Shown here piece after piece: positions 1-11,430 of a stretch of 64,000 nt of DNA; within the stretch, counting starts at the first letter, position 1; each line of letters begins with the position of its first letter. This stretch comes from Mesorhabditis belari (Eukaryota; Nematoda; Chromadorea; Rhabditida; Rhabditidae). Made by a program: the position numbers and the translations under genes. The notes under the pieces were generated by a model. That model was not told the origin of the DNA. It searched no databases and saw nothing but the letters and a program-made list of their open reading frames with translations. The stretch lies in NCBI GenBank assembly GCA_958450365.1, contig CAUEEP010000134.1, positions 480,001-544,000 on the forward strand. The letters are read 5' to 3'.

Positions 1-670
1 ACTTCTAGACTTCTGGCTTGACGTTGGTTTTGGCTTTACCCTACAATTCACGTTACTTTATTCTAAAACCTTATTTTAAACTAATAACCCATCAATAATC
101 AGTATATTATCCAAATTATAAGAAGCTACAGTAATCCTTTAGATCAAGGATAAAAATACCGTGTTATATGCCTTATTTCCACTGTTTCCTTGTGTATAAC
201 ATTTGATTGAATAAGAAACGTCAAAGAAAAAGCACAAAAATAAAGTAATTTTCATCGAAATCATGGTATTCTAAAGTTTTCACAGGGTAAAATGTCCAAT
301 TTTCAAAATCAGATCACTTTATGACATCTGTTTTGCTGGGAAATTATTCATATAGTGATTCATTTCTTCTGAAAGTAACCTTTTTGAAAAACCTTTCAAA
401 ATTTCAAATGTTTCAATTCCTTTTGACGCACGTAAGTGAATTTTAATGATATTTTTGAAAATGAATCATGAATGTTTACTCAAAACAGTTTCAAATTAGT
501 TTACTTAACATAAATCTGGTTTTTTTTACAAAATCTCATAGAAAAGATAAAAGTAAATTGAAAGTATCGATTGCGGTAATTGAGAAAGTTTATCTTTTCT
601 TTTTACAGTTACAATTACAGTTTCTGGCTGGCATTGACGCTTCGTCGATAGTCAAAATACTAGAAAAGTC

Positions 671-1153
671 GGGAGTGGAACAAATGCGACCTTTTTTTGC
701 GCACCCGGCCATTTGCGCACCTGGCCCATTAGTGCACCTTTTTTCGCGTTTTAAAAAAGCTCTAAAAAGCTAATATTAACCAATTTCTATTCCAAAAGTT
801 GTTTTTCTAGGTAATTTGAGGGTGTAGAATCGAAATTTTGACATAACAGAGCGTGTGGAATCAATTTGAAAGACAAAACGGGTAGGTCAAATTACAGAAA
901 ATGGTCGATTTTTCTCTTTGTATAACTCCGTCCGTTCGCTTCCACAAGCTCTGATATGTAAAAATTTCGATTCTACGCCCTAGAATTATCTAGAAAAACA
1001 ACTTTTGGAATAGAAATTGGTTAATATTAGCTTTTTAAAGCTTTTTTAAAACGCGACAAAAAGGTGCGCTAATGGGCCAGGTGCGGAAAAAAGGTGCGCA
1101 AATGGCCGCAAATGGCAAATGGCCGCAAAAAAGGTCGCATTTGTCCCACTCCC
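671..1153. mobile_element. foldback MITE with 8-bp target duplication
   Basis: The ends GGGAGTGGAACAAATGCGACC and GGTCGCATTTGTCCCACTCCC are inverted repeats that continue as long imperfect arms meeting near 900. The flanks 663-670 and 1154-1161 are the identical octamer GAAAAGTC. An 8-bp duplication fits hAT- or P-type integration. Part of the same CGCAAATGGC-type sequence recurs at 10560-10745. Confidence 0.75.
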
Positions 1154-1161
1154 GAAAAGTC

Positions 1162-1967
1162 TTTAAAAGTCAGAAAATTAGATGAATTAGCTAAAATTTT
1201 AGACAAACTCTCTAAAAAGAATTTAGAAGCTTAATGGTAGTTTAAAATAGTATTTATAATTTTACAGTTTATTAGTAAAGAAAGAAATGGCAACGATATG
1301 TATTACAAATAGCGTTCGCGTGAAGAAAAGCATCAAATCCCGAAAAAAGCAGCAAAACTTCAAACCCTAAAAGAGTGAGAAGCCAAGTTCCACTGAAAAC
1401 CAAAAAAGAAATTTGAGGGAGAGAATCAGACGAAAAAGCGACGCAAACTAAATGCAAATAAGAATGTAATTTTTGAAAAGAACGGACGGGACCATTCCCT
1501 TTACTAGGAAATGTTGTCAACTGCACGATCATCGACCTACACCAACAGCAATGGATATCTGGCAATGGATATCTCTATGGATATCTCTAATGGAATGTTG
1601 TCAAGTTAAGGTAGGCTTTTCGAATAAAACCAATTCTATCTAATAGAGTTTTTTCCGCTGATTCTGAATCCGATATTAACTTTTCTGGAAGAGCTCTGTA
1701 ACGCGAGATATTTGGCGTACAAAATTTGGCCCCAATTTCGGTAGGTTTATAAGGTAACGCCCTCCCTCAAATGTGAGCTGGTGGCCTAATGGATAGTGTG
1801 GCACGTGATTTTTTTTATTTGTTGCTGGTTCGAATCCTAAACCTAAAGTTTTTTGCTTTTTTTTGCAAAACATTTCAAAACACTTTTCATGATTTTGCAA
1901 AAGCAAATAACTCTCTTTCATAAACTTCAAAAAACACAATTTGTTTACTTTCTGGAAATTTTGAAAT
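1162..1967. other. no gene seen; tRNA-like fragment near 1781-1845
   Basis: AT-rich DNA without a supportable exon. Around 1781-1845 there is a tRNA-like stretch (GGTGGCCTAATGGATAGTGT, then GGTTCGAATCC), but no acceptor stem closes it. It is probably a tRNA-derived repeat fragment. Confidence 0.4.
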
Positions 1968-2152
1968 ACCGTATTTTCTCTAATAGTAGTGCACCCTGAG
2001 CGTCCCCTAAATTTCTCGAAATCTCGAGAACCGCTTATCAGAACCTATCGATGTGGGGGATTAGAGCGTTGAGCTTCTGCAAAAGTTTGGAAACCGTAAA
2101 ATAGTCATCAACTCAGCTCGACCCGGTGCACTACTATTAGAGGAAATCCGGT
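1968..2152. mobile_element. MITE, ACCGTATTT family, 185 bp
   Basis: Inverted ends ACCGTATTTTCTCTAATAGT and ACTATTAGAGGAAATCCGGT with GTGCACC / GGTGCAC just inside. The same terminus occurs at 51925-52221 and 62187-62548. Confidence 0.65.
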
Positions 2153-2580
2153 ATTCAAAGAACAGAAATCAATTCAACTAACATAACAACTAAAGCGAAA
2201 GAACCAAATCCTTATTTCAAATGATTGTAGTGAAGTTTGATGTAGAACTTGAACTTTATTAGCTAAGTCTTTTATTAGCTATTAGCTGAATATTTTTAGC
2301 ACGAAGGCAACACGGAAAGTCTGAACTGTTGCAAGGATCTATAATCAGCGATCATTCAAATGAATTTAGCTGTAATAAATTGAGAACCTGGAAATAAAGA
2401 TTTCTTTTTTAAAGTATTGTGATGACTTTAAACTCAAAGTACACCTAATTTCTAAACTTAAAATTTTACAAATACTGACAAAACAGAAACCCTTTCCTTT
2501 CTGGGATTTACTGACACCTCAATTCGTCTTTTATTTACTGAAATAGCAGCTATATAGACTTGTAAATGTACTTATATAAA

Positions 2581-2822
2581 TACTGTAATAGTACCCCACC
2601 GCCCTCGTGCAGTCGCGTAGTCGCAAAAGTTTTTTAGCATTTCAAAGCACCGGTGCTTTCAAAAAATGCGTCTTTGATATCAAAAAATAGCCCTGAATTT
2701 CAGCTATTTTTTGAGATCTAAGCGAGCATTGTAGCATAAACCAGTGTCAAGAAAAACTCGTTCAAATCTAGACTACGCAACACTCTGCACCGTCATTATG
2801 GGGATGGGGTACTATTACAGTA
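2581..2822. mobile_element. MITE with TACTGTAATAGTACCCC inverted ends
   Basis: Perfect 17-bp terminal inverted repeats (TACTGTAATAGTACCCC and GGGGTACTATTACAGTA) bound about 240 bp with no coding potential. Confidence 0.7.
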
Positions 2823-3152
2823 TTTACGTTATGTAAGTGTAAATGTTTTGTGCTCAAAATATAAACTGAATTGATTAGTTTATTAACAAAAATTAGTTTA
2901 TTAACATTTATCATAAAATTGAATAAATTTTCCTAAACAAAAATCCATGAAATGGTAATGGTGAGCAAAGAAATGAGAAAAATGCTAGCTGTCCTTTTTG
3001 TGGCTTTAGTAGTGTCTTCATAATGAAAAGCTTTCGCATTGCAGAGTTCTCCTTTACAGCAATTAACCATCGTCACTCCACCAGCCACTTCTGATTTACC
3101 TTCTTTCTAAAAAAGCTTTTATCTCAATTTCTAACACTTCTTTCTCTTTCTA

Positions 3153-3672
3153 TTGGGTTGGGGAGAATGAGTCGGCGCCGAACTTTAAAGGGACTTTTTG
3201 CACACATAAAGCCTTCTTTAAACATACGTTTGGTTTCATCAAAAGGATCCACTATTTCCCTACAAAATCACTTTTGAGAGATTCCACAAAGCTTTTCTTT
3301 CGTGGAGTTTATGAACTTCCAAACGCAGCTGGTTAAAATGGCAAAGAGTCCGACTCATCATTTGAACAGTTTCTTTCACATAAACCTTCTTTGGTGTTTA
3401 TATAAAAAAGATAGAGCACATTCAATTACTTAAGTTGCCAAATTTGCAGGAAGATCCCACCAATGGTTTTTTCTAGATGACAGTTTGTAGTTTTTGTCAA
3501 AAAATGGCTTTTTCTTGAGCGGAGGCGCTGTTTGAATTTTCTTTTAAATGTGATTTTGTAGAGAATTAGTTAACCATTCTACTCATATCAAACGCATATT
3601 ATTTGACGAAGTCGAATAGAAGTTTTAGACATTTTTTTGATTTTCGGCGCCGACTCATTCTCCCCAACCCAA
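3153..3672. mobile_element. MITE A copy 1 (TTGGGTTGGGGAGAATGAGT ends), 520 bp
   Basis: The terminal inverted repeats TTGGGTTGGGGAGAATGAGT / ACTCATTCTCCCCAACCCAA include a GGCGCC box. TA duplications lie on both sides (3151-3152 and 3673-3674), as expected of Tc1/mariner-type MITEs. Two other copies of the same 520-bp length lie at 28619-29138 and 51348-51867. Confidence 0.9.
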
Positions 3673-3674
3673 TA

Positions 3675-4564
3675 CTTGCCTCTACAGGATGATCAATAAA
3701 TATGGAAAGCCTTTTTTACTTCCTTTTCTTTAATTGAGGCAATTGTTGAAGATAAGGCAATCGTTGAATATACTTAATATAAAACTTACTACAAATATTT
3801 TTGACAAAAATAAATCAAAGTTCCCTTCAGTTCTCCAAAAAATACACGAAAACCTGCTAAAGCTTTTGCTGAAATTCATCAGAACCGATTTTAACCAAGC
3901 TCTATTCGCCAAAGAAAAGCTCATTCAAATAGAAATTAATTTGAATAAATGTAATGAACGAAATACAAGCAAAACTTTGTTAAATGTTAGTTATTTCGGA
4001 TTTCAATAATAATTTTTCCTAGAAATGTTGCTTGTTCGCAACGATTAATGCAACCACCAGGGGCTGTAAACTTTTTAGAATGCTGACGGGAACACGTTCA
4101 AATCTGATTGTTAAGCTGATTGTTAAGTTTTCATTTCTAAATGCTCATAAAAGTTTCTGAACATCTCTAGGTTCTTGAAGCCGACAAGTCCATGGTCTAG
4201 GACAAAGCTTCAAATTCGTTTCCATAATTACTTGTCACCCTGTATTTTTATTCAATCGTTTTTTTTATATCTTCCATTCTTTCTCATCATCATTCTCATC
4301 ATTCTTTGTGAATCTTTACAGAATCAGAGAAAAAGGATAGATTGGATAAAAGCAGAGATTACGGTAGAAAGAGAAAGGGGACACGTTTTAGAAAATTCTA
4401 AAATCTCGTTTCATCTAAGTCTAAATTGGTTAGAATTTGTTACCGAGCAAATTTGAACAGGTTGAGCTTCGGTACCAAGACAACCGCACGACCAGTAGTA
4501 CAAATTCTGAAAATGCTTTTTGATTGATGAATGAAATGATTTGATGAATAAAAACTTGGCTTTT
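3675..4564. other. no supportable gene
   Basis: Short open frames of up to 93 codons occur on both strands (3734-4009, 4175-4456), but I see no domain, no matched splice signals and no neighbour evidence. Confidence 0.4.
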
Positions 4565-5898
4565 TTATTTCCAAAAACGAACCACATTGTTGACTCCAGT
4601 CGACCCTCCGATGTAACCCGTTAAACAGTAGTCTCCGCATTCACATTGGTACTGCTTGACGCTCTGACTCTAGAAAATTTTCAGCTAAATCATAAATATT
4701 TCAGAAATTCTGTACTTTGTTCTAAATACTTTTCAAAAAAGAAAGCTTTTTAAGCAATTTTTTTGATTTCAAAGCCCGCCTCTTGACCGGATAGCTGTTA
4801 AGATTTGCCCTAGCTACTGTAACCAACAATAAATGCACCATATTCTAGCTTAATTGGCTTTTTATGTGCCTTCAAAGTTATATTAATAGAAATTAAGTGG
4901 GTAATTTTGAGCAGAATTAATTATATATTGGGTTGTCCAGAGTTTCTTACTATTTTTACTATTTTTTACTTTTTTACTAAATTTCTCAAGATACCGAAAT
5001 CAAGAAAAAGATGTATATGAGTATTATTCGAAAGCTGAAGATCTCCTCTACATTTTGATATAAAAAGTTTTGAATTCGTTCAGCTTTTGGGCAAATTAAC
5101 TGCACAGAAGAAGAGGTGGCCAAAAAATGGAAGGGTGCCTTTGGATCAAGACCTTTTCTCTACAATTCGGTTTATTTTCTCTACAATTTGGTTCCTTTTC
5201 TCTACAATTTGGTTCATTTTCTCTACAATTTGGTTCCTTTTCTCTACAAAATGGAAGGGTGCCTTTGGCTCAAGTTTTGGCTCTGCTCAAATTGAGTTAA
5301 CCGTTTGATGTTTGGCCAATAGATATATCAATACAACTTTTTTTTAAATATAACAATTTCAGAGCATCTTTACTTTTCTTTTCTGGGCGGTTATTTTACA
5401 CCATAAAACTTGAGGAATAGCTCAGCTGAAAGATGGGTTTTTTCGAAAACGACCTCTCCCTTTCTGCAGTCAATTTCCTAAAAAATTCAATGAATTCAAA
5501 AACTTCTTTATTCCAAAATGTAGAGGAGATCTTCAGCTTTCGAATGATATATAACACTCATATACATCTGTTCGATATCTTGAGAAATTTACAAAATAGT
5601 AAAAACGCGGATTCATAACTGGACAGCCCCATAGAAGAGGCAAATGATGTGCTAAACGGTAAACTGGACACGATTTAAGCGCTTTATTCGAGAAAAATTC
5701 GATTTAGAACCGAAGAGTATTTACTGGGACGAGTTGATGAGTACTAAATGAATAAAAAAGCACTAAAATATGAATTATTAAAAGATTTCTCACTGTAGTG
5801 TCAACCGTGGTCTCATTCGCGGTGGCGCCCACCCAGCACTTTACCGCGGCCTTGGTTGGCGAGATGAGGAAAAGTGCAATGAAAAGCAAGAATCTCAT
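4565..5898 (-). CDS. small secreted cysteine-rich protein, two-exon model
   Basis: Exon 1 is 5898-5794 and exon 2 is 4669-4565 on the minus strand. Exon 1 opens with a good signal peptide (MRFLLFIALFLISPTKA) followed by VKCWVGATANETTVDTT and ends at a GTGAGA donor in phase 0. Exon 2 follows a TTTTCTAG acceptor in phase 0 and encodes KQYQCECGDYCLTGYIGG and a stop; an AATAAA motif overlaps the stop. The joined product would be about 69 aa with four cysteines, one after the signal peptide and three in the CECGDYC motif, the kind of spacing seen in small nematode secreted or Ly6-like proteins. The intron contains a 0.7-kb mariner-type MITE. I looked for a middle exon with extra cysteines and did not find one, so the model may be incomplete. 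The family is not recognised with certainty; extracellular location is inferred from the signal peptide only. Confidence 0.45.
4790..4927. repeat. dispersed repeat, also at 46296-46415
   Basis: The stretch containing GCTACTGTAACCAACAATAA and GTGGGTAATTTTGAGCAGAA is nearly identical at 46303-46415. In both places a different TTGGGTTG-ended mariner-type element begins right after it. Confidence 0.75.
4928..5631. mobile_element. MITE C copy 1 (TTGGGTTGTCCAGA ends)
   Basis: The left end TTGGGTTGTCCAGAGT and the right end ACTGGACAGCCCCA are flanked by TA. It has inverted subterminal sequence around the shared GTAGAGGAGATCTTCAGCTT segment and a short CTCTACAATTTGGTTCC tandem repeat at 5160-5250. 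The second copy is at 56671-57257. Confidence 0.8.
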
Positions 5899-6855
5899 AA
5901 CTAAATTGTTGCAAAATAAAGTTTCATGTAAAATTTATTTAATTTACAAATAATAACTGCTAGAAGAAGTATAGGAAAAGAAAATTTCAGCTTAAGTATC
6001 AAGGTACGAAATCTAATGAAAAGAAAAATAGATGAAAAAGAACCGAATACTGTCTAAAATTCTTCAAAAAAACATTTAAATGCACAAAATTCTCACAAGA
6101 ATTGATAGGTTATTTGGAGAGATTTAAAATTCTTCTTTCAAAGATTATTCCTTATCGGTGAAAAAAAGCCGTATCATCAGGGTTTTGCTGGATTTTTGAT
6201 GATTCATTGTAAAGTAGCGTAGCAAAAAAATTTAGAATATATTTCGCAAAAAGTTTGACACCTTTGACGTCATTGAATCGGAGTTGTCATTCGAGTGTTC
6301 TTTGCTTTCAGGATGAATTCAGATTTTGTTAGATGACTTTGTTGTGTTAAAGGCTAATATGTAGTACGCAGGCTTGGGCAACAGTATTGGTGCACCAAAT
6401 AGTACTGGTGCGTACTGTACATAGTACAGAGATATCAACAAATCCCCATTGCTGTTTTTGCAAGAAAGCACTGTTGATGATAGAAGTAGCTGAACACTCG
6501 ACTTTAGCCCATTTTGGAAGGCAGCGTCTCGTTTTCTAGAGATGCTGCCTTCCAAAATGGGCTAAAGCTAAAGCAAAGCATCTCTAGAAAACGAGATGCT
6601 CTCTCTTTTATTTACTGGATAATAAATATTCTAATAAAAGAATGCGTCTTTTATTCTCTCGATTGAGTTCTAGATGCGTCTTTTATTATTTCATTAATTT
6701 GTGCTTAGGCTTAGGCATCAAAGTAGTAATAAAAAGGGTTTTAAACCTAATATTTCAATAAAGATATGTAAGTAACAAGAAAGAAAAACAATGTAAAAAC
6801 AACAGTAAATTTTTTGCAAACAAAACAAACAAGAAAAAAAACAGCATTGTTCAAT
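5899..6855. other. no gene seen; imperfect inverted repeat at 6490-6600
   Basis: Non-coding AT-rich sequence. CTTTAGCCCATTTTGGAAGG and its complement CCTTCCAAAATGGGCTAAAG face each other at 6503-6572, with an AGAAAACGAGA box repeated inverted. Confidence 0.4.
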
Positions 6856-8190
6856 TTAAGTCCAAAGTGCTTTATCGAAATTTTCTTTGTTGACTTCATC
6901 TCCAAGGTTTTCTAGATCTAAATCAATAGAATCTAACGAAGAAATTGAAGATGAAACCGTGATTTCAGAGTTTTTGTTGCTAGCAAGAGTTGCATATGAG
7001 TGATAATCCAATTTGTTAACAGCCTCATTCAAATCGAAGTCATCCAACGTTATTTCTTTTGAGATTGATTGCCAAGCGTCGTAAATCCATTTTAAGTAAA
7101 CTCCCATTCGAGGTGCTTTCAGATTTCCTACAGATGTCACTTCTCTGACTCCAGTGAGCATCCATTCGTCATGGTATTCTTGAATCTTCTTCTTAAATGG
7201 AATTCCAAGAGACGTCAGCAGGCTGAACCATTCTCCTGGAACTCCTGAAACAACTGCTGTATGAAGTTTGAACTATTTCAAGACGCTCTTAGTTTTTCCG
7301 AAATGCAGCAACGGACAGAATCCCACACTAACAGTGATTGGAAAAGTCTTGCCAAACGTTTGCTTCAAATAAACTTTTGTTGCTTCATCATTCATCTAGT
7401 TGGTGCCCATCCAGTAAAGATTGAATGTGAATCCAAATTTGACGTCAATTTCTTTGACAGCTCGTTGTCGAAGCAAAAGAACAAACGGTTTTGCACAAAA
7501 TCCAGCCGAACGAGCCGTCAAAAGAACAGTGATACGAGCCTTGGAGTGACCGGTAAAAAGAACAACAACATTTTTTGCACCCACGATGGTAACAGTGCTT
7601 CCAGCAATCGGATCGATCCAACGGAGGTTCCATCAGCTGCCCGGATGTGTGCATACTTGTTGACGTCACGGAGTTGACTCAAACACATCACAAAGTTGAC
7701 AAGTTTTTCCTCGTAATCTGCTGGTGTCTGAGCAACACTTGTTGGCTTTCGCAGTGTGAAATGATGACCAAAGCAAAACTTTTGCAACCATCCTCAGCTC
7801 GCTTGAAATTCCATTAATTTGGGATCCTGGAAACTTCGAGCGACGACGCGGGCTTTAGTCTGCAGCATCTTGTAGGAAATACGCAATTTCTCTTGTAGTT
7901 TGTAGAGAATCTATTGCAAGACGGCATTTTCGAGTTTGCACAATCGTAACCGACATCCGCCACCAGATAATTTCTTTGTCTTCTTGTTTGCATTGGTCAG
8001 GCTCGCTTCTTGCTTTCTTCCTGCACGAATTTGGCACTCGCTAACGTCAAAATGTCGTCCCCCTTTTCGATTGTTGTTCTTCTTTGTATATCCGATTGCT
8101 TCCAGCTTGAAACATGCGTCGTAGCACCTCACCGTTTGCTCGTTTGCTCAAATTTCTTTGATGATCACTCATTGACGTCACCTAAACTTT
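6856..8190 (-). pseudogene. decayed pogo/Tigger-like transposase
   Basis: Read on the minus strand through several frames. The N-terminal helix-turn-helix is RCYDACFKLEAIGYTK with FDVSECQIR; next LENAVLQ.ILYKLQEKLRIS and FCFGHHFTLRKPTSVAQT of the CENP-B/Tc5-type DNA-binding half; then VTIVGAKNVVVLFTGHSKAR and KPFVLLLRQRAVKEIDVKF of the DDE domain; finally LKWIYDAWQSIS near the C-terminus. Stops and frame changes break it into pieces. The flanks around 6620-6670 and 8385-8425 share an inverted ATTAAAAGA / TCTTTTATT-type motif that may be the worn element ends. Confidence 0.75.
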
Positions 8191-8952
8191 AAAAATTACT
8201 AGATGTAATTAATAAATTGGAAATAAAAAAGCTAAAAGCAAAAGTTAGTTAGAAGAAGTAAAACTAGGTAAAATGAAATAAAAAAATAAAAAGAATCAAG
8301 GAAACAAGCCAAGAACTACGGTAGTTACAGCACAAAATAGAATTTAAAGGAATCAAAGGAAAGCCGTCAATGGCAAAAGTGAATAAAAGATGCTTCTTAG
8401 ATTAGAGGGTGTCTTTTAATAGAAGTACAGTAGATGTTAAAGGGTACCACCATTTCTTAGAAAGTCTCAAACTTAAGATCAAAGGAAAATCCTAGAAACT
8501 AGTGCTTTCAATAGATCTATTAGACCTAACTATTAGGAATCCTTCATACATCTCGTTAATCTCGTTTCTCTAAAAAGAAATATTCAAAACTAGATCTCAC
8601 ACTTTTTTTGCACATTCTTTGCAAAATCCTAGCTGTTTACAAACTGATTTATTGTCATTGAAAAGAAGATTCGAGCCAAGAAAAGCGTCAACAAAATAAC
8701 TTGATAGTGAAAAAAGCTTGGGTAAGAAAGAAAATTTAGAGTTTTCAGATCAACAATAGTATATGTATGTTTTAAGCATTTATCTATATTGGTAAAAGTG
8801 ATTGTTTCAAATGGTAAATTTAAGTGGTGTTTCATTTTCCTTTCATTTCATTTCAAATTCAAATTCATTTGAAATAAATCATTCGCCATTGATAGGATTT
8901 TCAAAACAATAGTAAGGAAGAAAATTTTCGATTTGGTCTATTGATTTATTCA
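8191..8952. other. no gene seen
   Basis: AT-rich sequence without recognised coding or repeat structure apart from the possible pogo end near 8400. Confidence 0.35.
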
Positions 8953-8960
8953 GTTGAAAT

Positions 8961-9577
8961 TAGAGTGTGTTCCTTGCAGACAACGCGTTTTCTAAAAAGC
9001 GCGCGCCAAGGATAAGCTACCGTAACCCTATGCTTTGCATCAGCAAATTTTTCAAAATGCAAATGTACATTCAAATCTTGCGCTCTTTTTTTCTATTACT
9101 CTTTCCTTAACTCTATTACTCTTTCCTTAACTCTATTACTCTTTCCTTAACTCTATTACTCTTTCCTTAACTCTATTACTCTTTCCTTAACTCTATTACT
9201 CTTTCGCTAAAACTTAAAAATTTTTAAATGCTATGTAAAATTAAAGAAAACATTTGAAACGGGAAAAGTTAAGAAACACTATTAAAAAATTATATTATTT
9301 ACGAATTTACCAGGTCTATTGTCTACATTTGCACTAGAACCATTCCAAAAAAAAATTCCACGCCCTAAAAAACCTAAATCCTTAAATAAAACTATCCATT
9401 ACTATATTTTTAAGAAAAGTTTGCAAATTTTTTTCGCGCGACCTTTATAGTTTTGCTTAAAAAGCGCACCTTTTAGAAAACGCGTTGTCGGAAGTCTTGT
9501 CGGATCAATTGTCTGACAAAAAAGTTGTCAATGAAAATTTGTCTGACAAATTGTCTGTCAACAAGGAGCACACTCTA
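8961..9577. mobile_element. hAT-like MITE with perfect 8-bp target duplication
   Basis: Ends TAGAGTGTGTTCCTTG and CAAGGAGCACACTCTA are inverted repeats, with a second inverted pair just inside (AACGCGTTTTCTAAAA / TTTTAGAAAACGCGTT). The flanks 8953-8960 and 9578-9585 are both GTTGAAAT. The 8-bp duplication and the TAGAG terminus are typical of hAT elements. It contains the 20-bp tandem repeat at 9093-9205. Confidence 0.85.
9093..9205. repeat. 20-bp tandem repeat (CTCTATTACTCTTTCCTTAA)
   Basis: About 5.5 near-perfect 20-bp copies within the hAT-like MITE. Confidence 0.95.
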
Positions 9578-9776
9578 GTTGAAATCCTCAGAGTCGATTT
9601 GCTTCGATAAAAAACATTTTCCCTGTGAAAGATATCCGAGATTTTTATAATTTTGAATCTTTTCTTCTTGAGAATCTACTTTAGAATAACTTGCTAAATC
9701 TTTTATGAAGCCAAAAATCAAGAGACTGATTCCTTGGATCTATGTGATTAACCTTTTTGAAGACCCTGGTTCCCGT

Positions 9777-9858
9777 GAGCAGGTGGCCGAGTGGTTAAGG
9801 CGTTTGACTGCTAATCAAATGGGGTTTCCCCGCGTGAGTTCGAATCTCATCCTGCTCG
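9777..9858 (+). tRNA. tRNA-Ser(GCT)
   Basis: Type II tRNA by hand folding. The acceptor stem GAGCAGG pairs with CCTGCTC; the D arm is GCC-GAGTGGTTAA-GGC; the anticodon arm is TTTGA-CTGCTAA-TCAAA with anticodon GCT; the long variable arm is GGGG-TTT-CCCC; the T arm is GTGAG-TTCGAAT-CTCAT. A T-run suited to Pol III termination follows at once (9863-9868). No intron. Confidence 0.95.
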
Positions 9859-9869
9859 AAACTTTTTTG

Positions 9870-10274
9870 TTTTTTTACAAAATCCTGGGCTTATCTTGTA
9901 GAGTTTTTAGAATCAATTTGTAGCTTATTTTGTAGAGTTTTTAAACTCAATCTGCTAACTTTTCTTCTCTTCTAATAAGATAACATTGAGCTCGAGAAAT
10001 TGAGAAATTATTCTTTAAAAAAAATACCGACTGGGGCTACCAGTGGTGAATTTATCGCATACACGAAATATATCAATCACAATACAACGACACACACAAT
10101 ACTAGGCTATATCTTAACTTAACCCACGCCATGACAGACGGCTCCCTAACCCTAAGCTCAATGGGGAGCTAAATAGCTTTTTTGGTGGTGAAGGGAAGAT
10201 GACGATGAAGGAGTGGCTTGTCACTTTAAAGAACTGGGGCCACAACCACCAGACTGCCCTCCAGAAAACCTCTC
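9870..10274. other. no gene seen
   Basis: Between the tRNA and the first SINE-like repeat; no coding or repeat structure recognised. Confidence 0.35.
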
Positions 10275-10360
10275 AACCCGAAGGGAAAGGAAATCCGAAG
10301 GGGGTGACCATGTCGCATGTGGGGTTCGAACCCTCGAGCTTCCGATTAAGATAACGATTA
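10275..10360 (-). repeat. tRNA-derived SINE-like repeat, copy 1 (partial)
   Basis: CTCAACCCGAAGGGAAAGGA followed by GTGACCATGTCGCATGTGGG and GGTTCGAACCCTCGAG. On the minus strand this reads as the T arm and 3' acceptor of a tRNA plus a conserved 3' flank. It is nearly identical to 11010-11095, where the tRNA half is more complete. Confidence 0.6.
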
Positions 10361-10559
10361 ACGTTTTCGTTATAAGTTTCGAGTAGAAGATCTAGCTAGA
10401 AACATTGAAATTGAGTAGTTTAGTATTTCAATTTCAAACAACGTAATTTCAATTTAACAATAAAAATAAATTGAAACCGTAAATAAATCTAGGTGCAATA
10501 AGTTTTAAAAACTGTACTGAAACAGTGATGAAACTAGAGAAACATGCAAAAGTAGTGCA

Positions 10560-10745
10560 GATTATTATGTGACGCTTTTGTTCGTGACGCAAAAGACCCT
10601 TTGGTTCGTGTGCGCAAATGGCGTTGCGCAAAAGACTTGTGCGCAAAAGCGTTGTGCGCAAAAGACTTGTGCGCCAAAGACTTGTGCGCCAAAGACGCTT
10701 TTGTTCGTGTGCGCAAATGGCGGTGCGGTATTGTCATAGTCCCGA
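10560..10745. repeat. CGCAAAAGACTTGTG tandem repeat / MITE relic
   Basis: Six or so units of GTGCGCAAAAGACTT and CGCAAATGGCG. The end resembles the CGCATTTGTCCCACTCCCG terminus of the foldback MITE at 671-1153. Confidence 0.55.
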
Positions 10746-11007
10746 AGATTTAAATCTAGCTAGAAACTTTGAACTTGGGTTAAATCAAGGATTATAAAGT
10801 GATTTTAAAGTTGTTAAAGTTGTTAAAGTTGTTCTCCTCAAAAAAAACACATTCAGATTCTGCCATGGCACCTGGCTTCTCTTCAATCTTTGGTCTGTGT
10901 ACATAGTCTTCGTAAGTGTTATGTTTATCGCTTCGATTACTCCATTTCTTTTAGAATTATTCTAGATCTTGAGTTTTCTTTGTCCAACACTGAGATCTGT
11001 AAGAATT

Positions 11008-11126
11008 TAACTCTCAACCCGAAGGGAAAGGAAATCCGAAGGGGTGACCATGTCGCATGTGGGGTTCGAGCCCTCGACCTTCCGATTAAGATAAAAGACA
11101 CTTAACCAGTCAGCCACACGTGCTTT
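11008..11126 (-). repeat. tRNA-derived SINE-like repeat, copy 2
   Basis: Minus strand: GCACGTGTGGCTGACTGGTT opens a tRNA-like fold closed by CACATGC. The T arm is GAGGGCTCGAACCCC and the anticodon-like CTT lies in an imperfect, oversized loop. The 3' flank (GACATGGTCACC, TTCCTTTCCCTTCGGGTTGA) is the same as in copy 1, so I call it a SINE-like repeat, not a working tRNA gene. Confidence 0.6.
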
Positions 11127-11269
11127 AAAAAGGTTTCTCAGTTGATCCGTTAACACTTCTTCCTACGTTTTTCTTGTAACCTTGTAATTGTAGGGTTTTT
11201 TTTGCTACAAATTCTCCATCCTATAAACGATTGATTTACACGAATGTAAGATTTACACGAATTTGCGTT

Positions 11270-11430
11270 CTCACCGTCTGGCAAACCGCTCTAGTATAAA
11301 GTGCTTCCCTTTTGGAATCGGTGAATGTCAGCGATTCAGCCAGTTTTCCCGTATGTTGGCCTCACTATGCCCAAATTTTTTGTATCAACTTTCGCTTCAA
11401 ATTTAGCTGTTTTTTTGCTACAAATTCTCC
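11270..11430. repeat. dispersed repeat family copy (also 44688-44880 and 48050-48345)
   Basis: TCTGGCAAACCGCTCTAGTA, CAGCGATTCAGCCAGTTTTC and GCCTCACTATGCC match 48190-48345 closely. No coding frame is conserved between the copies. Confidence 0.65.

Noticed and set aside
3734..4009. 91-codon plus-strand frame (FPSVLQKIHENLLKLLL...)
   Set aside because: Amphipathic-looking but without homologue, splice sites or partner exons; left as unsupported.
11008..11126. Functional tRNA-Lys(CTT) on the minus strand
   Set aside because: The anticodon stem needs a 9-nt loop and the acceptor has a mismatch; a second partial copy with the same 3' flank points to a SINE-like repeat.
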